Below, piece by piece: positions 6,701 to 15,499 of a stretch of DNA of 45,013 bases. The stretch is taken from assembly GCA_028279425.1 (NCBI GenBank), contig JANQNV010000055.1:1-45013 (forward strand), written 5' to 3'. A program made the translations under genes and the position numbers. Position 1 is the first letter of the stretch. Each line of letters starts with the position of its first letter. A model generated the notes under the pieces. It was given only the letters and a program-made list of their open reading frames with translations. It was not told where the DNA came from and did not search any database. The stretch comes from Longimicrobiales bacterium. Lineage in GTDB: Bacteria; Gemmatimonadota; Gemmatimonadetes; Longimicrobiales; Gaopeijiaceae.

Positions 6701-7632
6701 GTGATGGTGGCGTTCATCGATGAGCACCGGACCGAGTACGGAGTCGAGCCGATCTGTCGGGTTCTGCCGATCGCTCCGTCGACCTACTATGCGGCCAAGG
6801 CCGTCGAGGATGATCCGACCCGGGCGTCGCTCCGGGCTCAGCGCGACGCGTGGCTCTGCGGCGATATCCGGCGCGTGTGGCAGCAGAACTTCTTCGTGTA
6901 TGGAGCGCGGAAGGTCTGGCTCCAGCTGTACCGCGAGGGCCTCCCGGTGGCGCGCTGCACCGTGGAGCGCCTGATGCGTCGGTTGGGCCTGAGGGGCGCA
7001 GTACGGGGCCGCACGTTCAAGGTCACAACGCATGCGATCGACGGAGCCGAGCGACCCCTGGACCTGGTCGAGCGCGATTTCTCTGCGAGCCGGCCAAACC
7101 AGCTGTGGGTGTCGGATCTGACGTACGTGCGGCTGGGCTCGAGCTTCTGCTACGTGGCCTTCGTCATCGATGCCTTCGCCCGCAGGATCGTGGGCTGGCA
7201 GATCTCTCGGTCGCTGCGCAGTGAGTTGGCGCTCGACGCGCTCGAACAAGCCATCAGCGAGCGTCTCGATGGCGAAGCCGAGTCGATGGTGTACCACTCG
7301 GATCGCGGCGGCCAATATCGGTCGCTGCGCGGAGCCTCTGGCTCTGGCCGGTATTGAGCCCTCGGTCGGCAGCCGCAGCGATTCGTACGACAACGCGCTG
7401 GCCAAGACGATCATCGGGCTCTACAAGACCGAGTTGATCGAACTCCGGGGGCCTTGGAGTCGATTCGAGGACGTCGAACTCGCCACCCTCGAGTACGTCT
7501 GGTGGTTCAACAATCACCGTCTGCTCCAGCCCATCGGCGACCTTCCCCCCGGCCGAGTTCGAGGAGCAGTATCATTCACTTCTGACTGCTCAAGTCGAGC
7601 CGGTCGGACTCAAGTCAAACGGTCTCCGGTGA
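6701..7632 (+). pseudogene. IS3-family transposase OrfB (DDE integrase), frameshifted and catalytically dead
   Basis: The first frame (6701 to about 7330) encodes the HTH_21 region and the rve integrase core with two catalytic aspartates, in WVSDLTYV and VIDAFARRIVGW. After SDRGGQYRSL the frame is lost near 7325-7345; the reading continues in another frame as LALAGIEPSVGSRSDSYDNA. A second shift lies in a six-C run at 7545-7550, where five C would restore the expected ending and the TGA at 7630-7632. In addition, the third catalytic residue is changed: the text reads NALAKT where IS3 transposases have NALAET. Three independent lesions show long inactivity. Confidence 0.88.
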
Positions 7633-7647
7633 ACCCGGGGCGGTTCA
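7621..7647 (-). repeat. IS3 right terminal inverted repeat
   Basis: Reverse complement begins TGAACCGCCCCGG and matches the left repeat at 22 of 27 positions. It overlaps the end of the ancestral orfB frame (TGA at 7630-7632). Confidence 0.8.
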
Positions 7648-7827
7648 CAACGCCACGCTGGAGCGTGAACTGCTCGACCAGGAGCGTTTCAAGACCCGGC
7701 CGAGGCCAAGATGGCCGTCTTCGACTTCATCGAGGGCTTCTCCAACCCCCGGCGTCGCCACTCTTCTCTGGGCCAGATCTCGCCGGTCGCTTTCGAGCGC
7801 CTTCACGACGCGGCGGAGGCGGCGTGA
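7648..7827 (+). pseudogene. C-terminal fragment of a second, different IS3-family transposase
   Basis: Directly after the IS3 right end the sequence reads (in frame) NATLERELLDQERFKT, then, after a one-base deletion near 7698, EAKMAVFDFIEGFSNPRRRH and SSLGQISPVAFERLHDAAEA, stopping at TGA 7825-7827. This is the end of an IS3-family OrfB of another subgroup: the FYNPRRRHSSLGY-type motif after the catalytic Glu. Its upstream part is missing. The first element therefore inserted into this older copy, and one side was later deleted. Confidence 0.75.
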
Positions 7828-8011
7828 TTCACCTAACCTACTCCCCTGCTGCGCGGGGAAGCCTGTGACTCCCCGGGGCCCTGGGGCAGAGCATCGACCC
7901 CCAACGTTCACCCCTCCACCGAACCGGGACAACTCCACAATGCCGCTTGCCAGCGCGAGGAGCCACGCCCAGGATAAGCGTCACCGTTGACGCAATCTGG
8001 GAGTCTCCCAC

Positions 8012-9811
8012 ATGAGTAGCGCCGCAATCACGCTCATCATCTTCACGCCTATCGTAATTTTCGGCGTGTGGAGTTATCTCGAGTCCCGAAACGTCACAGG
8101 ACCAGTGACGTTCCTGCAATTCGGGGAAGGCTACAAGTCCCCGGACTTCGTTTCAACACTGCTGGCCAGCAACTCCAGCCTGTCCGGAGCCCTCCTGCTG
8201 GTCGCGTTTTATGGATCGCAGTACGGCATGTCGATCTTCGTCTGGGTATTCCTCTTCTGGGTAACGACGCAGATCATGTCCTACTACACAGTCAGCTGGG
8301 TGACGTCGCTGTTCCCCGACTTCATATCGAACCGTGGAACGCTGCATGAGTTCCTCGGCCGTCTGTTCGGCTCCACAGAAGTCCGGATCGCGGCCGCTCG
8401 CGTAAGTATGTTTTCTTACGTCGGACTTCTCGCCTCTGAGGCCGTCATTGGCTATGGGATCGTCTCGGCAGTCGTACCCGGGAACACCCAACTCGTTGGG
8501 AATCTGGCCCTCGAGCCCGCAGCTGTTACAATAGGCGCAACTGGCCTCGTAGCCATCTACGCCACAATGGCTGGGTTTAGAGGCGTCGTCCGCACAGACG
8601 AACTCCAGCTGCTCCTCATTGGCTTGATGATGGTGTCGTTGGCACGATACCACGAGTCAGCTTGGCTACAGGGGGCGATTTGGTCCGTGTTCGCCCTAGG
8701 CGTTCTCGCATGGTGGGTGCGACGCGGTCCGACTAAGGGTACTCGTAGGCCGAAGGCCCAGGCCGACGGCCCCACTCACGCTCAAGAGCTTTCGACACGT
8801 TCCATCTTCGTTGACCTCCCGCGCCAATGGACGGTCCTCCTTGGCTTCCTGCTAGGGGTGGCGTTGTGGGTGTTTGTGACGTTGGAGACACAGGGCTCGC
8901 TTCCGACTCTCAGTGAAATAGTGAATCCGTTAGGGACAGATACAGTGTCTTTCGTCCTCTTCTTTGTAGTGGCCAACGTCCTCTTCTGGGTAGTGTGGTG
9001 GCCGTCCGCGATGGATCAATGGCACCGGTGCGGGGCGACCGCAGATGAATCTGTCAGTCAGGACCCAATCTTGGGCACAGTCGGCCTCGTCCCAATTCTA
9101 TACCTTGCAATCCTCACGGTTTCATTCCTGCTCGTGGGGGTGGACGTCTTCGGGCACGTTGGTGACCCACTCGCTGAGTTCCTTTCCAACCTCAGCGCGC
9201 AGGTTGGAAGCAACCCCGCAGTATTCGTCCTCGTCACTATCGGCCTAGTCGCGGCAATGATCTCCACTTTGGACAGCTATTTGGTGGTCGCCTCCCAGAC
9301 ATGGGTCGTGGATCAGCGAGTAGCGAGGGTTTCGGGGATGACCCTCTCAGAACTTTCGCGATCCGACGATGCCCGGGCGTCTCTGCCCGAACTTCGTACC
9401 GCCGTGGGACTAGTGTTCGTCGGCGCCGCTCTCATCGCACTGTTCCTTCTCACTTGGGTGACCGACATAACGGCTATCATCTATTTCGCGTTCTCCGGCA
9501 TGCTTGTCATAGCGGGCGTCCTTGTGGCCGGCTTTTTTCGGCGAAGCGACCGCGAGCTCCTGGGCCCCGGGGTCGTCCGAGCCCTTAGGCTTGGTATGGT
9601 TTACGTCGTTCTGGCGAACGTGGTTGTCCTCGCAGGACTAGAGGCATCTCTCCGCGGACTAATCCCCGTAGCAGCTCCAGCGGTGGTGCAGGACCCAAAT
9701 AGCTGGTACTACGCAGTCTTCACTAGCCCGGTGATTGCGATGCTCTTGACTGCCGCATTGGTGTTCGTCTCGGCTCCGGCAGCCAGGGTGGGGAGTGTGG
9801 CGAATGACTGA
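8012..9811 (+). CDS. Sodium:solute symporter (SSS)-like membrane protein
   Basis: A 599-aa multi-pass membrane protein with about 13 hydrophobic segments. Two blocks are diagnostic of the SSS fold: YATMAGFRGVVRTDELQ (about residues 184-200) and AAMISTLDSYLVVASQ (about 415-430), the latter being the region that lines the sodium site in SSS transporters. A charged loop at about residues 242-268 separates the halves. The start at ATG 8012 has GGGAG about 9 nt upstream, within a TGGGAGTCTCCCA palindrome. The substrate cannot be read from sequence. It lies on the low-GC island and overlaps the next gene by 8 nt, so the two form a pair. A role in moving the TOMM product or a nutrient is possible but unproven. 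Confidence 0.75.
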   Translation: MSSAAITLIIFTPIVIFGVWSYLESRNVTGPVTFLQFGEGYKSPDFVSTLLASNSSLSGALLLVAFYGSQYGMSIFVWVFLFWVTTQIMSYYTVSWVTSLFPDFISNRGTLHEFLGRLFGSTEVRIAAARVSMFSYVGLLASEAVIGYGIVSAVVPGNTQLVGNLALEPAAVTIGATGLVAIYATMAGFRGVVRTDELQLLLIGLMMVSLARYHESAWLQGAIWSVFALGVLAWWVRRGPTKGTRRPKAQADGPTHAQELSTRSIFVDLPRQWTVLLGFLLGVALWVFVTLETQGSLPTLSEIVNPLGTDTVSFVLFFVVANVLFWVVWWPSAMDQWHRCGATADESVSQDPILGTVGLVPILYLAILTVSFLLVGVDVFGHVGDPLAEFLSNLSAQVGSNPAVFVLVTIGLVAAMISTLDSYLVVASQTWVVDQRVARVSGMTLSELSRSDDARASLPELRTAVGLVFVGAALIALFLLTWVTDITAIIYFAFSGMLVIAGVLVAGFFRRSDRELLGPGVVRALRLGMVYVVLANVVVLAGLEASLRGLIPVAAPAVVQDPNSWYYAVFTSPVIAMLLTAALVFVSAPAARVGSVAND

Positions 9812-10709
9812 TCCAACCGGCGGTGCAGCCGATGCTGATCCCGCCGCGGGGGGCGGCTCCGGTACTGGTGCCCCCGCAGGGGGTAGCTCCGATTCAGGTG
9901 CCCCCGCAGGGGGTAGCTCCGATTCAGGTGCCCCCGCAGGGGGCAGCTCCGATTCAGGTGCCCCCGCAGGGGGCGGCTCCGGTTCTGGTGCCCCCGCAGA
10001 AGGGCCCGTTATGCGCGCCGTCAGGGTCGCTGGATTCATCGCCACAATGACGGTGATGGCCCTGGGTGTTGCGTGGCAGGACGTGAGGGATGACAAGGCG
10101 GAAAATCTGCGCTGCGCGAATGCGATCCACCGGCGGGTCGAACTCTTGCTGCCGGCCGAGGATCCCCCTGCCAACGGTGCCCGCCTTGAGTCAGTGGATA
10201 GCCTCCGTACAGCTTGCAGGGACATCGCGGCCGAGAATCCGGCAACGATTTCCGTGACGGGAGCACGCTTGGTCGGCGCCTTCCTGGTAAGCTCGGCAGA
10301 GGACGTTAGATCCTCGATTCATCAGCTCGACGTCTTGGGCCGCGGCATCGTGACCGCGTTGAGCGTTGTCACCCTCCTAGTAGTCCTCGGTCTCGGCCTC
10401 TACGCGTTTACAGAGAAGGACTTCTTTAGGGCAGTCTCGGATGCGGTGCCGAAGCTATTGCAGACGATCGCGTTGTGGCCCGTGTCGGCCTCCCTATCAC
10501 TGATCTTGATCTACGTGACCTTGTTTGTTGTCGCCAATCTAGTTGCCCACGATCACGCTGGATCAAGGCTCCGAGAGTACGTGGAATACAACTACGCCCT
10601 CGAATACACGGAAGGCACGGATACGCTGTATACGTACCTCATGCGCAGGGATACCGCGAACGCCAACTGGATGAGGCAGCACGACAGTCTCCACGCCGAA
10701 CCTCGCTAG
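9804..10709 (+). CDS. Membrane protein with a 10-residue tandem-repeat N-terminus
   Basis: A 301-aa protein I do not recognise. Residues about 5-70 are made of GAPAGGSSDS-type decapeptide repeats encoded by a 30-bp DNA repeat. A hydrophobic segment follows (AGFIATMTVMALGVAW, about residues 77-92), then a soluble stretch, then two further membrane segments (about 175-200 and 225-250). The C-terminal tail is polar and His/Arg-containing. The start at ATG 9804 lies inside the end of the symporter gene (8-nt overlap), so the pair is translationally coupled and the protein is probably an accessory of the symporter. The low-complexity head looks like a flexible, length-variable linker. Confidence 0.65.
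   Translation: MTDPTGGAADADPAAGGGSGTGAPAGGSSDSGAPAGGSSDSGAPAGGSSDSGAPAGGGSGSGAPAEGPVMRAVRVAGFIATMTVMALGVAWQDVRDDKAENLRCANAIHRRVELLLPAEDPPANGARLESVDSLRTACRDIAAENPATISVTGARLVGAFLVSSAEDVRSSIHQLDVLGRGIVTALSVVTLLVVLGLGLYAFTEKDFFRAVSDAVPKLLQTIALWPVSASLSLILIYVTLFVVANLVAHDHAGSRLREYVEYNYALEYTEGTDTLYTYLMRRDTANANWMRQHDSLHAEPR
9852..10001 (+). repeat. 30-bp in-frame tandem repeat with a hairpin in each unit
   Basis: Four full 30-bp units start at 9867, 9897, 9927 and 9957, flanked by half units. Each contains CCCCCGCAGGGGG, a perfect 5-bp GC stem around a 3-nt loop, and encodes GAPAGGSSDS or a close variant. The units are almost identical, so copy number probably varies by slippage without changing frame. 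Confidence 0.9.
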
Positions 10710-10970
10710 GTGCTCGACACGTGCCTCTGTGGATGACAACCGGGGGCGTAGTCCTACCCTCAGCTGTGTCTGAGAGACCGGGCAACCAGGCGTTTGCACT
10801 GGTCAGTGGAAAAGGCCTTTCAGCGCCCGCCCGATCCCGGCCTGGGGGGACTGAATCAGCAGGAGATGGGGGATCGCGGCTCCCCAACGACTCACACACT
10901 CCCACCCCACCCAGCACATTCCCCACCCAGCGTGTCATTCAGGCGACCTCTTGCCTTCAAGGAGACTCCC

Positions 10971-12035
10971 ATGCGTCTGCTCCGCGCCCTCGCCCTCATC
11001 CTCCCCGTCGCGCTTCTCCTGCCCACGGCTCCGGCCCAGGCACAGGACGTCCTGAGCGATCCCTCCCTAGAAGAGTGGCTCGTGCCGTACGAGGACTCGC
11101 GCCCACGGGACCCGATGGTGGCGCCGGATGGGCGAGTGTGGTTCTGCGGACAGGCCGGCGCGTACATCGCGGTGCTCGACCCGGAGACCGGCGAGTTCAC
11201 GCAGTACGACACCGACGGGGTGCGCCCGCACAACCTGATCATCGATCCGGAAGGGATGGTCTGGTACGCCGGCAACGCGGCGCCCACGGCCGAAGAGGCG
11301 ATGCACATCGGCAAGCTGGACCCCGCCACCGGCGAGATCGAGAAGTTCTGGATGCCGCAGGAGGCGGCTCGCGATCCGCACACGCTGATCTTCGACTCCC
11401 AGGGCGACATCTGGTTCACCGTGCAGGGCGGCAACTACATCGGGAAGCTCTTTGTCGAAACCGGTGATATCCGGCTCGTCGAGTCGATCCCGGGGGCAGA
11501 GGGGCGCCGGGGGGCGAACTCGAGCCGGCCCTACGGGATCGTGATGGACTCCCAGGACCGTCCGTGGGTCGCCCTATTCAACACGAACCACCTCGCGACC
11601 GTCGATCCCGAGACCTTCGAGCTCGAGACCTTCGAGCTTCCGGAGAACGCCCTCCCCCGGCGCATCGCCATCACCTCCGACGACATCCTGTGGTACGGGG
11701 ACTGGACCCGGGGCACGCTGGGCCGCCTGGATCCGGAGACCGGCGCCGTCACCGAGTTCGACCTCCCGGGCGGTGAGGGCTCTCGCCCCTATGCGATGCT
11801 CGCCGACGACTCGGACCGTCTCTGGGTCTTCGAGACCGGTCCCAAGCCGAACAATCTGGTGGGCTTCGATCCCCGGACCGAGCAGATCTTCTCGCAGACG
11901 CAGCCCGAGAGCGGTGGCGGGACGGTGCGGCACATGTACTTCGACCCGAACACGAACACGATCTGGTTCGGGGCCGACACGAACACCGTGGGCCAGATCA
12001 CCCTGCCCCCTCGGCGCAGGCCCATCACGGACTGA
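10971..12035 (+). CDS. Secreted Vgb-like (streptogramin lyase-type) beta-propeller protein
   Basis: A 354-aa protein with a Sec signal peptide (MRLLRALALILPVALLLPTA, cleavage after AQA) followed by repeated blades of the type DPETGEFTQYD, HNLIIDPEGMVWYAG, and RPYGIVMDSQDRPWVAL. This spacing is that of seven-bladed virginiamycin B lyase-like propellers. Most such proteins in environmental bacteria are secreted binding or lyase-like proteins of unknown substrate, so streptogramin resistance should not be assumed. The start at ATG 10971 has AAGGAG 8 nt upstream. It lies 20 nt before the choice-of-anchor V gene, with which it probably forms an operon. Confidence 0.85.
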   Translation: MRLLRALALILPVALLLPTAPAQAQDVLSDPSLEEWLVPYEDSRPRDPMVAPDGRVWFCGQAGAYIAVLDPETGEFTQYDTDGVRPHNLIIDPEGMVWYAGNAAPTAEEAMHIGKLDPATGEIEKFWMPQEAARDPHTLIFDSQGDIWFTVQGGNYIGKLFVETGDIRLVESIPGAEGRRGANSSRPYGIVMDSQDRPWVALFNTNHLATVDPETFELETFELPENALPRRIAITSDDILWYGDWTRGTLGRLDPETGAVTEFDLPGGEGSRPYAMLADDSDRLWVFETGPKPNNLVGFDPRTEQIFSQTQPESGGGTVRHMYFDPNTNTIWFGADTNTVGQITLPPRRRPITD

Positions 12036-12055
12036 GTGGGGACCCGCAAGCCAGA

Positions 12056-12661
12056 ATGATGCGGCCCACTACGCTCCCATCGTGCGCCGTCGCCCTGGGG
12101 GTCGTGGTGGCGGCGGCGCTCGTCGGGCACGGGGAGGCGCGTGGGGGCCCCCGGCCCGCCCAGCTTCACGCCGGGGCGCCGCCGGTCGGCCACACCGGGG
12201 GGTTCGGTGAACCCACCTGTGTGATCTGCCATCTCGGCGACGCGGAAAACGCCTACGGCGGGAGCGTGGCGATCCTCGGGCTACCGGAGGCGTACGAGCC
12301 CGGGGTCGCCTACGCCCTCACCGTGGTTCTGCAGGCGGACGAGACGGGGGTGGCCGGATTCCAGCTCTCGGCCCGCTTCTCGGAGGGCGCCGCCGAGGGG
12401 AGTTCCGCCGGTGGATTGGCCCCCGTGTCCCCCCGGGTCGAGGTGAACGCCGGCGACAACGGGGTCACGTACGCCCACCAGAACCTGGCCGGCTCGCCGG
12501 TGCAGACGCCGGACGGGTCCAGTTGGCTCGTGGAGTGGACGGCCCCGGAGAGCGACGATCCCGTGGTCTTCCACGTGGCCGCCAACTCGGGGAATGGCGA
12601 CAACTCCCCGCTCTCGGATCTGGTGTACCGCGCGGAGGTGCAGGTGCGGGCCGGCGGCTGA
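12056..12661 (+). CDS. Choice-of-anchor V / Reeler-like protein with one CxxCH heme motif
   Basis: A 201-aa exported protein with a hydrophobic N-terminal signal (ALGVVVAAALVGHGEA). A single c-type heme site, PTCVICHLGD, sits at about residues 53-62. It is followed by an all-beta domain (AYALTVVLQADETGVAGFQL and onward) of the choice-of-anchor V / Reeler type. The family usually carries one heme-binding motif next to this domain. It could be an electron-transfer or sensing component at the cell surface. It follows the Vgb-like gene by 20 nt and converges with the M14 peptidase gene, whose stop is only 18 nt away. Confidence 0.75.
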   Translation: MMRPTTLPSCAVALGVVVAAALVGHGEARGGPRPAQLHAGAPPVGHTGGFGEPTCVICHLGDAENAYGGSVAILGLPEAYEPGVAYALTVVLQADETGVAGFQLSARFSEGAAEGSSAGGLAPVSPRVEVNAGDNGVTYAHQNLAGSPVQTPDGSSWLVEWTAPESDDPVVFHVAANSGNGDNSPLSDLVYRAEVQVRAGG

Positions 12662-12679
12662 GAGCCAGCCCGCCCCCCC

Positions 12680-15319
12680 TCAATACCGATCGCCGAACCA
12701 GACCGCGTTCAGGAACAACCGCGTCGTCCCCCGCCAAAACCCGCGGAAGTTCGGGTTGTCCACGAGCAGCACCACCGACCCGCCACCCAGGCGGTCGGCT
12801 AGCACCGACGGCGACCCCGCCAGCCTCGCCTCGTTTTCGTCGGAGATGTATCCGCTCAGGTGCGGATCGTCGGTCAGTTGGGCCACCGTGCCGAAGGGGT
12901 TCGCGCTCGGCTCGAAGAACAGCGCGTGGTCGCGCCACACGGGAATCCTCCGCTGCGTGTAGCCGAAGGCCAGCGGGTGCGTAAGGTCGAGGTCCGCCGC
13001 CCAGATCGAGCCGCCGATGGCCTGCGCACCCCGAAGATCGCCGGCGTCCGCCCAGGGCAGACGGACCGGGGCGTCGTCCTCCGAAGCCTCATCAGCGCCA
13101 CCCGACCCCGGCGGCGCCGCGTTGGGCGTGAAGCCATTCGCCGCGGCCCAGGCCGCCGCCGTCCGCACCGCGATGAGCGTTCCGCCCTCCCGCACCCACG
13201 ACTTGAGCCGCTCCAGGCGCGCACCGGAGAACATCGAGCCGATCCCCCCCGACACCAGCACCAGCACGTCGTAGTCCGACCAGTCCACCCGGCCCAGATC
13301 CGTCACGTCCACCTTGGTCACCGGCTGGCCGATGCGCTCATCCATCAGGTGCCAGAGCTGGCCGGCTTCGTACGAGCTCACGCCGTCGCCCACGGGCATC
13401 AGGATCCGTGGTGTCCGCACCGGCTGGAAGCTCCCGCTGCCCAGGTCGGCACCGGCCACCGAGTAGCCGCTGGTGGCCGCGTGGACCGGGACGCGCCCCG
13501 CCCCCACCGCGGCCTGCACCGCCCGGTGCAGCGAGTCGGCCGAGATCGTCTGAATGCCCACCGGGACCGAGATGGATCCCGCCCCGAACTCCACCTCGCC
13601 CCGCGTCGTGGCACTCGTCCACCCCCGGGTCGACATCTCCGCGCGGACCCCCGCGTCCTGCATCGCCCGCAGCGCCGTGGGTGCTCCGGAATCCCGCCAG
13701 TCCACGAGGTAGGCCACCGACGACCGGTCCACCTGGAGTCCCCCCACCGCCGGTACCGCCGTCACCTCCTCCCCCAGTGGCAGCGATCCCGGCCCCAGCT
13801 CCCCGTCGGGAATCCCATAGGCCAGGCTCACGGTCCACGCGGAGGCGTCGTAGAACACCGAGTCGGCAAACTCGTCGGTGCGCTCGAAGATCGAACGAGC
13901 CAGTCGATACGCTGGCTGGGCCGCGGGCACGACCCAGGCGGTGCCGGGGGCGAAGGAGTGGTCCCCTACCTCCACGGCCGTACTCAGTTCGTGGGTGCGA
14001 ATGCGGTGCCGCAGCAGCAGGTCGAGGAAGGCGCGGTTGAGCGAGGCGTCGTGGGCATCGCCGAACACCCAGCCCCCCACGTCGCCCGCCTCGGCCGTCT
14101 CGATGCCGGTGCGGAAGAACTCGCGCTGGTAGTCCTGCAGCACCGCGCGCTCCTCCACCGCCACCCGTACCGTGGCCAGACTCGTGCGCACCTGATTGCG
14201 GATCGCGAAGGCGAAGGTGAGCACGCCGTGGTGACGGCTGTCCTGCGCGTGCCCCCGAGCGCTCGCCTGCTCGAACACGAGCCCGAGTCCGCCCAGGAAG
14301 TTGGGGTAGGTGGAGCCGTAGCCCGGATAGGTGTTGTCGTAGACCTCTTTCGTGAAGTAGAGCGACCCCAGGCTGTCGAGCGACGCCGCCCAGTCGTCGG
14401 CGAAGCGCATGGTGATGTCGGTGTAGAGCCGCTCGGGAAGCAGCGGATTCCACGAGCCCACCGGCTCGCTCGGCTCGAAGAAGTAGGTGCTCGACGTGCC
14501 CATCTCGTGGTAGTCGGTCACCACCTGAGGGCGCCACGACTGGTGGAAGTCGATGCGCGCCTTGCTCTCGGGATGCACCAGCGGCAGCCAGTCGCGGTTG
14601 AGGTCGAACCAGTAGTGGTTCGTGCGCCCGCCGGGCCACACCTCGTTGTGCTCCCGGTCCAGCGCGTCGGTCACGAAGGGCTCGGAGCGGTGCATGTTGG
14701 CCCAGTTCGAATGCCGGTCGCGGCCGTCGGGGTTGAGCACCGGCTCCACGTGGAAGACGCCCTCGTCCAGGTAGCGCACGACGTCGGCCCCCGTACCCGC
14801 CACGAGCCAGTAGGCGGTGAGCATGGCGGCCTCCGACGGCGAGGTCTCGTTGCCGTGCACGCCATAGCCCAGGTGCACGATGACGGGGAGCTCTTCACTC
14901 GCAGGGGACTCCATGGCCGCCATGTGCGCCGCCCGGATCTCCTCGAGCCGGTTCAGGTTCGCCGGCGAGGTGACGGTGAGCACAGGCATGGGGCGGTGCT
15001 CGTGCGTGGTGCCGATGATCTGCAACGAGGCGCGGTCGGAGAGTTCGGCCAGCGTCTCCATGTACGCCACGATGCGGTCGTGGCGCGTGTGGAAGTCGCC
15101 GATGGGGTAGCCGAGGAATTCTTCGGGGGACGGGATGGCGGGGTCGAAGGCCGTGCCGTCGGGGAAGAAGTAGCTGGTGGGCTGTTGGGCGGCCGCGGGG
15201 GTGGGCGCCAGGGCGAGGAGGGTGGCGGCGGCGGTGGCGACCGTAGCGGCGGCGAGGGTAGCGGCGGCGAGCGTCGGGGTGGCCGGCAGGAAGCGTCGCA
15301 GGGGGCGGGCCTGGGGCAT
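12680..15319 (-). CDS. Secreted M14-family zinc carboxypeptidase
   Basis: An 879-aa protein counted from ATG 15319, with a long Ala-rich signal peptide ending near AAAQQ. The M14 zinc site is clear: HGNE at residues 155-158 gives the first His and the Glu, and the His in VTDYHEMG (about 271) is the third ligand. NPDGRDR (about 197-203) and DLNRDW (about 239-244) are the substrate-binding blocks of this family. The C-terminal third contains a glutamine-amidotransferase-like Rossmann stretch (YDVLVLVSGGIGSMF), as is usual in this large M14 subgroup. A TTG at 15385 would add 22 residues but breaks the signal peptide pattern. Role: breakdown of peptides outside the cytoplasm. Confidence 0.92.
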   Translation of the reverse strand: MPQARPLRRFLPATPTLAAATLAAATVATAAATLLALAPTPAAAQQPTSYFFPDGTAFDPAIPSPEEFLGYPIGDFHTRHDRIVAYMETLAELSDRASLQIIGTTHEHRPMPVLTVTSPANLNRLEEIRAAHMAAMESPASEELPVIVHLGYGVHGNETSPSEAAMLTAYWLVAGTGADVVRYLDEGVFHVEPVLNPDGRDRHSNWANMHRSEPFVTDALDREHNEVWPGGRTNHYWFDLNRDWLPLVHPESKARIDFHQSWRPQVVTDYHEMGTSSTYFFEPSEPVGSWNPLLPERLYTDITMRFADDWAASLDSLGSLYFTKEVYDNTYPGYGSTYPNFLGGLGLVFEQASARGHAQDSRHHGVLTFAFAIRNQVRTSLATVRVAVEERAVLQDYQREFFRTGIETAEAGDVGGWVFGDAHDASLNRAFLDLLLRHRIRTHELSTAVEVGDHSFAPGTAWVVPAAQPAYRLARSIFERTDEFADSVFYDASAWTVSLAYGIPDGELGPGSLPLGEEVTAVPAVGGLQVDRSSVAYLVDWRDSGAPTALRAMQDAGVRAEMSTRGWTSATTRGEVEFGAGSISVPVGIQTISADSLHRAVQAAVGAGRVPVHAATSGYSVAGADLGSGSFQPVRTPRILMPVGDGVSSYEAGQLWHLMDERIGQPVTKVDVTDLGRVDWSDYDVLVLVSGGIGSMFSGARLERLKSWVREGGTLIAVRTAAAWAAANGFTPNAAPPGSGGADEASEDDAPVRLPWADAGDLRGAQAIGGSIWAADLDLTHPLAFGYTQRRIPVWRDHALFFEPSANPFGTVAQLTDDPHLSGYISDENEARLAGSPSVLADRLGGGSVVLLVDNPNFRGFWRGTTRLFLNAVWFGDRY

Positions 15320-15499
15320 GGCGGGATGAGCTCGGTCGAGGATTCTGGAGAGCCCATCGTTAGCTGCCCGTCGGATGGGCCGCAATCGGGAGCCCGGGAT
15401 TCCGGTATCGGTCCGAGGGCGGCGGCCCCAGAATGTCGCGGGCGGAGCTGCCCACCCCCGCCCACACCGGAATGATCCAGGCCCACCTGGGGGACTGAA

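Larger units (their letters stand above)
6334..7647 (+). mobile_element. IS3-family insertion sequence, inactivated
   Basis: The element is bounded by 27-bp terminal inverted repeats (6334-6360 and 7621-7647) that match at 22 of 27 positions, both starting TGAACC. It carries an intact orfA (6384-6695) and a broken orfB in the -1 frame (6701-7632), the standard IS3 layout. The flanking triplets (AGC left, CAA right) do not match, so no target duplication is seen. Its right end abuts the remnant of a second IS3 transposase at 7648. The element separates the TOMM operon from the symporter gene pair. Confidence 0.85.

Noticed and set aside
8000..8012. TGGGAGTCTCCCA palindrome as an operator for the symporter gene
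   Set aside because: It coincides with the ribosome-binding site and start; a single short palindrome is weak evidence.
9852..10001. Possible CRISPR array from 30-bp repeats
   Set aside because: Units are tandem with no spacers and are in frame within a gene.
10971..12035. Streptogramin resistance gene vgb
   Set aside because: Only the propeller type is recognisable; it has a signal peptide and sits in a non-resistance context, so resistance cannot be claimed.
12860..15475. An 871-residue open frame on the plus strand opposite the M14 peptidase
   Set aside because: Shadow of a high-GC gene; the opposite strand has signal peptide and zinc motif.
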